This document shows positions 58,468 through 64,000 of a stretch of 64,000 nucleotides of DNA, piece by piece; position 1 is the first letter of the stretch, and every line of letters starts with the position of its first letter. The position numbers were made by a program, and so were the translations under genes. Source of the stretch: Pseudevernia furfuracea (taxonomy: Eukaryota > Ascomycota > Lecanoromycetes > Lecanorales > Parmeliaceae); assembly GCA_022315425.1 (NCBI GenBank), contig JAIUPT010000042.1, forward strand, positions 1,364,001 through 1,428,000. Reading direction: 5' to 3'. The notes below the pieces were generated by a model that did not search any database, was not told where the DNA came from, and saw nothing but the letters and a program-made list of their open reading frames with translations.

Positions 58468-58878
58468 CCGCAGGATGTATAGCTGAGTTGCTGTTAAACA
58501 AACTTAGTCTTGCCCATCTTTGCCATAGATCATCCGCATAGAATTTTTTTCAGCATCGGATGTGGTATGAGATGCTATGAAGCTGTGCAAGCTAGCTGTA
58601 GCCACTGAGCTGGTATATATGCAATAGTAGTAGTACGCACGCTTGACATGGGCCGTTGACCGCCGATGCGCTTCCCGTTTACGCCCAAGAGTTCGTAAAC
58701 AACGCTGGGCAGACGGACATTTTTGTCACACCTTCAGGACGGCTAAGCACCATGGTTGGCACCCATTTTCAATTCATGCATGAAAGCCCAGTGACCCTTC
58801 CGGCAAGTTGCACCGGTCTACTTCCGCTCGCTGCCCCTTGTTCCGTACGCCCATGTCTCATGATTCTACAGAGTTTCA
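58468..58878. other. Convergent intergenic region, no gene recognised
   Basis: 411 bp between the stops of the Rrp9-like and RING genes. It probably contains only the two 3' ends. Confidence 0.4.
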
Positions 58879-60967
58879 TCATAAATTTTCATACTGATTC
58901 GATGATCCTGGCGACGGCGACAGTCCACTTTGAGGTCTTCCTCTCTGCTCTCGCTCTGCCTTGAGGCGCCGACGTTCAGCTCTTCTCTCAATCTTTCGCG
59001 TTTGACGGTCACGTCTTCCTTGCTCGAACATATCCATTGCTGTTGGTGAGTGAGACTGCCTGGATGTTGGGCTATGTGGAGACGCACGCCGGGGAAGTGG
59101 ACTACGACGCCGGGTATCGCGGCGCTGATGTAGCCCGTTGGATGGTGAAGCATTGGCTGGGGAACGTCTTGTAGATATGCCCTGGGGCGAATTGTTCGCT
59201 CTACGGTTGGCGCGAGTAGGAGCCCGCCTGCTGATGTGCTGAGAGTTGTTTGGATGAAGCGCAGTAGGCAGCATGGCCGGTAGGGAGCGTTGGGGGTAAG
59301 CTCCAGGGACAGCAAGCTGGCGGTCTGCCGGACTTGAGTCGATCGGGATGGGTGAAGGTGCATTGCTGATCGAACCGGCTGGCAGGATGCCTCCATTCCT
59401 TCGAGCGATCCAACTAGCAATCGGTCTTGGAGAGCCTCGACCGACAGTAGCCGTACCACTACTGGCCTCCACTTCACTGTCATCGTCCGATGAGAGTCGA
59501 ATCGGAAGAGCTCGTCTTCTTCTCGTAGGCTGAGCCGGCACAGGGGAATCAGAGTCACTGTCAATCTCGATTGGGCCATCTGTAGACCTTTCCTCGCTTG
59601 CATCTGGGTTTCTATGGGAAATTTTCCGTTGAGCGTCCCCAGACACACGGCTGCCGTTGTATTGGTTTCTCACGCGAAGGGCATTCAATGCCTGCGAGAC
59701 ACCACTACCGCCACTGTCATCACCGCCACTGGACTGGTTAGATGCCACTGATCTTCGTCGAACTTGTCGCCTGGAACGTAGGATTGGGCCTTCGTCAGAC
59801 TCGTCCTCGGGGTCATACTGATCAGCTGCGAATGACGTTTCGTTACGAACAAAGCCGTCTTCGTCTTGGATGTTTTGGTCGTTTTCCGAATTTCGTGGTT
59901 GGTCACCCTCCCCCTCCGTTCCTTCATCAGTCTCCCAATGCAAGCTTCTGGTAGAACTTGTAACTGAATGCGGGCCATTTTCGACATCATTGACAATAAA
60001 ACCATCCAGTGATCCAGCTTCCTCATCCTCACTGCCTTCATCTGTATCATCAAGAAAACTATCGTAAGGGGGCTCTTCCTCTAAATGTGCCCGCAGTCGA
60101 TTGGCCTGTGCTGTAACCCGTCGGTCTCTGCGTCGCATTCGCTGTGAACTTCCTTCAGAAGAACCACCTTCACTCGAATATCCATGCTCGGAGAAGTCAA
60201 GATTCGGGATATACCCATCCACACGAGCATCCTCACCAAGGGCACCCACAAGTTCTTCCATAGTGGCCCCTTCCATATCGTAGAGGTCATCATCCCAGTG
60301 TCCATGGCCATCGGAGTCACTCATTTCGACGTAGTCTTCCCCCTCTGCGTATCCACAAGATTCGCAAAGGCCGTCGTCAAGCTCCCACTGGCACCTTGGG
60401 CACCGATCGACGCCATCTTCAACGTCCCTAATGACAGGCAATCGTCTTCGACGTGTCAGTCTGAAGGAACCTCGAAAAAGGCCACCTTTGAGACCAGTAG
60501 TCGCCCTGTCTTTTTCGACTACAGCTGCTTCCTCTTCCTGCCATTTCTTGTGTTCCTGGGTAGTTTCTCCAACAGGCATGAGCTCTGCCCGGTTTGCGAA
60601 TATTTGCGTCATGTCACGAACCTGGTGAAGTTTTAGTAAGAGCCTCGGTGTAAATACGAGTCCTTACAAGATAGGCCGGGGCGGGCGGACGTAGCACATC
60701 AGCCCGGCAGTCGGGGCATGATTTCTTGGTTCGGTCCCTCTCAAACCAACGAACAAGGCAGCCATAGCAGAAAGTGTGACCACATTCGATGGTGTAAGGC
60801 TCAAAGAGAGGGCGTACACAGACTCGGCAGGTAATGAGGGTTCGTATGTCGTCAAGGCTCGTTTCTAGTGTTTCTAGTAGTCCGACAGGGTCATCTCTTC
60901 CATTTCGGCCCTGTTCTGATTTACTGCCAGTGCTCCGTGTGATCGCTTTGGCGACTGGGTCTTCCAT
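58879..60967 (-). CDS. C3HC4 RING-finger E3 ubiquitin ligase-like protein with long disordered tail
   Basis: Two exons, 60967-60668 and 60621-58879, with a 46 bp intron; 680 residues. A complete C3HC4 RING is at residues 47-87: C47-x2-C50, C62-x-H64-x2-C67-x2-C70, C84-x2-C87 (CGHTFCYGCLVRWFERD and CPDC). The splice joins PAPAYL to VRDMTQIFANRAEL, a helix commonly found after this type of RING. A second Cys-rich knuckle, CPRCQWELDDGLCESCGY, follows near residue 165. The remainder is acidic, then Ser/Arg-rich and probably disordered, with a basic coiled segment RRAERRRLKAEREQRGR near the end. It presumably transfers ubiquitin to an unknown target; the localisation is unknown. Confidence 0.9.
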
Positions 60968-61868
60968 AGTGACTCAAATGGCGATACTAAACCCAGCAAA
61001 TGGCGGTGCTACGCCCAAACAGAGGTAAGGTTGACGGGAATGTGGAAAAGAGCAGGGATCACAGCTAAGGATTTGGCATTCAAATGCTTTGATGTGAGTT
61101 ATATCCTCTTTGAGATAAAGGTCGGAATGTTTGCAGCGTTGGTGAAATGTGTGAAGTGAAGAGAGTGTTTGAATGAAGGGAAGGGTGATCGTAGGTCTGG
61201 AGGGCAAGAAGAACGATTGCTTGAGCCGAATCAGGCTTAGCTTCCGGTTCGGTCAGACTAAGGTACTTTAGTGCCACCATCCACTCTTATTAGGGGAGCT
61301 AAGTTCTTTCTTACATTACCGTACTCTATATGATCAAAGGTATACTTTACGTCTATAGCTTCGGTAATCTTCGAGTTTCACAACATACACAACCTGGGAG
61401 AAACTGTTCTTGGTCTCCCTTCAAACAATGTCATCGCTCGGGCTTTGCCTTGCAAAAAGAGCGCTGAACCCGAGATTTCATAGACGATCATGTGTTTTTT
61501 CTTCTCCAGAGATTGCGGAGAAATTGTGCGTCGACTTGTCTGGTATTGCTCCCATTTCGCCAGCCTCAAATCTGGTTTTCTACTTAGATAGCTATGATAA
61601 GAGACCGCTCTCCAGCGGAAGATTTTGTCTATTATCATCCTGATGCAAATTATCTTGGTCCACATCTATCCGTCAATATCGGGACGAAGGTGCAGATAGG
61701 CAAGCAAGCAAATTACATCATGGTCCATCAAGCTTCTCATCAAAGTACAGCATCATGAGAAATCGCTAAATAGCGTCAAGAGAAGTCGCTAAATACCATC
61801 AAGGAGACTCGTCAGCTGCCGTTGTCGTTATCGCTTCCTTCTGCCAGTCTCTGAATTTGAAGGCTCGC
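60968..61868. other. Intergenic region with 23 bp tandem duplication
   Basis: 901 bp between the RING gene start and the oxygenase gene stop. It holds the RING promoter and a 23 bp imperfect tandem repeat at 61757-61802. No gene recognised. Confidence 0.4.
61757..61802. repeat. Two tandem copies of a 23 bp unit
   Basis: gagaaatcgctaaatagcgt and the variant gagaagtcgctaaataccat, each followed by caa, are arranged head to tail. Confidence 0.85.
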
Positions 61869-63114
61869 TCATTCAATCCTCTTGCGTTTGCTCTTCGTAA
61901 AGTCACTGACAAGATGGCTATCGTCAATGCTACCCTTGGTCACGAACTCATCATCGATCATTTCCTTGTTCATGTGTGCGAGAAACGTTTCCTGATCGTG
62001 AAGGAATGCCTTGAGCGCCTTTGTGTTTATTTTTCTGCCGCTTCTCTCCGCATCCCTCATCGCCTTGAGCTGATTGCGAACTCTCTCTTCGAGGATCTCA
62101 AGGCGGTACTCAGTGAATTGGTAATACAATTCCGACAAGTTCGAGATTGGGCGGACAGTGGTAAGCACGGTGTCGTCTCTGAAGGTGTGGCACTTAGGAC
62201 GAAACGAGGTCACCATCGTGACCCGCTCCGTTGACCCGAGAGCGCGTAGAGCCTGGTGCTCGATGTAGCGGCCTTGCAGCACAACGGCACAGCCCTATCA
62301 AATCATAAGCTTATCTCGCTTCAAGTCCTAGAGTTACATACCATCTGAGGTCCTCTGACTTTGACGACTTCTCCGTCTCCAGTGCGTAGTGCCGTCTCTC
62401 CGCCAATCATACCGGTACAGTCGCTGAGCATGGTGACGCAAACGAAAGGATAGCTGTCGGTGTGCCAGTCGACAATGGGCTTGTCATCTTCCCATGGGCA
62501 GCCGGCAATACCCTCGTCGTCCTCGGTCAGCTTTCTGTCCAAGAACGCCTCAAGCTCTTCCGCTTTCTGCCTCTCTGATTTGACGGAGATGTTGATATGG
62601 GCAATCTCAAAATCCATCTCTGTCACGAGTTCGACACTGGCAATCTTGGAGATGATTGCGAGCGTCTCAGGGTTCTTCCACGCATCGTACACGAAGGGTG
62701 CATATCTGATAAAAGAGGTTAACGGAGTGGACGAAAGGAGACGGGTAGATGGAAGAGGTCATCGTATATCCTTACTTACTTTGCAGCGAAGCCTCTCAGC
62801 TGACACTGGGCCAAGTTGCTCGAGTATTTGCAGTTTTCCAAAACTTCTTTGCTAAATATCTCGGCTCTCATGCGTTGCACAGCCTCCTGAGTGAAAAGCT
62901 GAAAGGGATCGGAGACAGCAAATGAGGACACTCCGGTACCCTCGGGAAGTTTCAAATCGCTCATTGTCAGGATATTGGCTGGTGGTGTAAAATCTAAGTG
63001 CTTTTTCGGATCGAAATCATCGGTACTCAGCGTATTCACGGGCATCGCATCGATGATTGGCTCAACGCGTGGATGCGTCGCGTGCATGGGTGATACAACT
63101 TCGGCAGTAGCCAT
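61869..63114 (-). CDS. 2-oxoglutarate/Fe(II)-dependent oxygenase-like protein
   Basis: Three exons: 63114-62780, 62705-62342 and 62294-61869; introns 73 and 47 bp; 374 residues. The metal-binding facial triad is visible: H193-x-D195 in DWHTDSYPF and H246 in YIEHQALRAL. A conserved Arg, R257 or R265 in ERVTMVTSFRP, could bind 2-oxoglutarate. Between them is GGETALRTGDGEVVKVRGPQ, a typical double-stranded beta-helix segment with a Gly-Gly turn. Fungal proteins of this type are widespread and mostly uncharacterised; the substrate cannot be inferred. The C-terminal 60 residues are charged and helical (RLEILEERVRNQLKAMRDAE). Splice joins keep GFAAKYAPFVYDAW and GPQMGCAVVLQG in frame. Confidence 0.88.
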
Positions 63115-64000
63115 GCCAGCAAGATATCAATGGACTTCTGGTTTTCTTGACCTAAACGTGGTGTAAGTAAGAGCTGAAAGTAGCTAGAAGCAACAGAGAC
63201 GACTGAAAGAAGCGACGATTAATAGGTGCCAAAGATGGCCAGCGTTGGAATACAGCCACAAATAAGAGAAGGTTTGGATATAGAGGTAGTGAGTGATTCT
63301 GAAGGATTAACACAACGGGCGAGTTTGTGTGAAAAAAGACCGAAGGACTATCATGAGGTAGGGGGGTCGTTATCTATAAGACTTACTGCTCTTATCTAGG
63401 GAGCCCAAAGACAATGGCTTTATATTTTTAGTAGTACAGGTGTTGATTAGACTGGAGCGATGTGTAACCCTTCTTGCTTGGATACGGGAGAGTGTTATAT
63501 GCCAGAGTGTTGTAAGAATATCGACAGGTTTTTATCATGAGCTCGTAGAAGTCGATCTCATTTAGACTTCTCTACACTGCGGTACGGATATACCCACCAA
63601 TTGACTGGCATTGGTTGGTGAATTTTTCCCTATCAAGAAGATAGATTTTCCGGCAGTACGAGTAGAATTTACAAGGACCGTTCGTCATGGCAAGCAAAGC
63701 CAATTCTGGGTTTTCCGCCAAGTTTCCAACGTACATATGCACCTCCAAATCACAATCTAGGTCAAATCCCCTCCACACATCGAGATGGATACAGTTTTCT
63801 GGATCGAGATGGAGACGGAGTAGCAGAGAAATGCTGTCACCAGTGCCGCCTCAGCCACTTTGCGCATTAGAACAAAACGGATGGGGATTTTGATCCACGG
63901 TAGGCACATCTGTGGAAAACTCAGAGGGTCACCGGGATGGAAAGGGTGCCAATGGCTGATGTGTTGTATGGAGTATGGATTGAATTACTGTGTTCGGTTT
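63115..64000. other. Intergenic region to right window edge
   Basis: 886 bp containing the promoter of the oxygenase gene. A minus-strand open frame at 63572-63778 (68 codons) shows no recognisable family and lacks support. Confidence 0.35.

Noticed and set aside
63572..63778. 68-codon minus-strand ORF near the right edge
   Set aside because: No recognisable family, no supporting splice structure, and a short length.

Overview
The window is chromosomal DNA of a filamentous ascomycete (Pezizomycotina). Genes are interrupted by short GT-AG introns, mostly 46-150 bp. Housekeeping genes are of fungal type (Spp2, Mak11, Vid21/Eaf1, proteasome Pre1, Rrp9). There is a Zn2Cys6 regulator with a fungal-specific middle domain, GPI-type surface proteins and a reducing polyketide synthase. 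I cannot name the species. Splice sites were read by eye and accepted when both frames joined and the protein stayed continuous, in several cases checked against a paralogue in the window.

Region 1 (about 1-28,000) is a secondary-metabolite gene cluster that runs off the left edge. It holds the KS-AT-DH part of a highly reducing PKS (minus), a secreted GMC oxidoreductase (plus), a CYP52-like P450 (minus), a second P450 (plus), an atypical SDR (minus), an SMP-30-like beta-propeller (plus), a Zn2Cys6 regulator (minus), a third P450 that is a paralogue of the second (plus), a medium-chain reductase (plus), an NmrA-like NAD(P)-binding protein (plus), a classical SDR (minus) and a five-exon MFS exporter (minus). 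Several pairs are divergent with 0.4-2 kb shared promoters. The inferred logic is that the PKS builds a reduced chain, the P450s, GMC enzyme and reductases oxidise and adjust it, the regulator switches the genes on and the MFS protein exports the product. The product is unknown because the C-terminal half of the PKS lies outside the window.

Region 2 (about 28,000-31,200) is a transition zone with one possibly degraded hypothetical gene and one membrane-protein ORF.

Region 3 (31,384-64,000) is mostly conserved core genome: Spp2, Mak11, Vid21, Pre1, Rrp9, a RING E3 ligase and a 2OG-Fe(II) oxygenase-like protein. Interspersed are faster-evolving genes: two BTB/POZ paralogues (33.6 and 40.5 kb) and two large repeat-rich surface proteins (36.3 and 53.5 kb). 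Simple repeats lie in intergenic DNA at 11,170, 17,281, 36,017, 50,376 and 61,757. I found no CRISPR array, rRNA, convincing intact tRNA or intact transposon.
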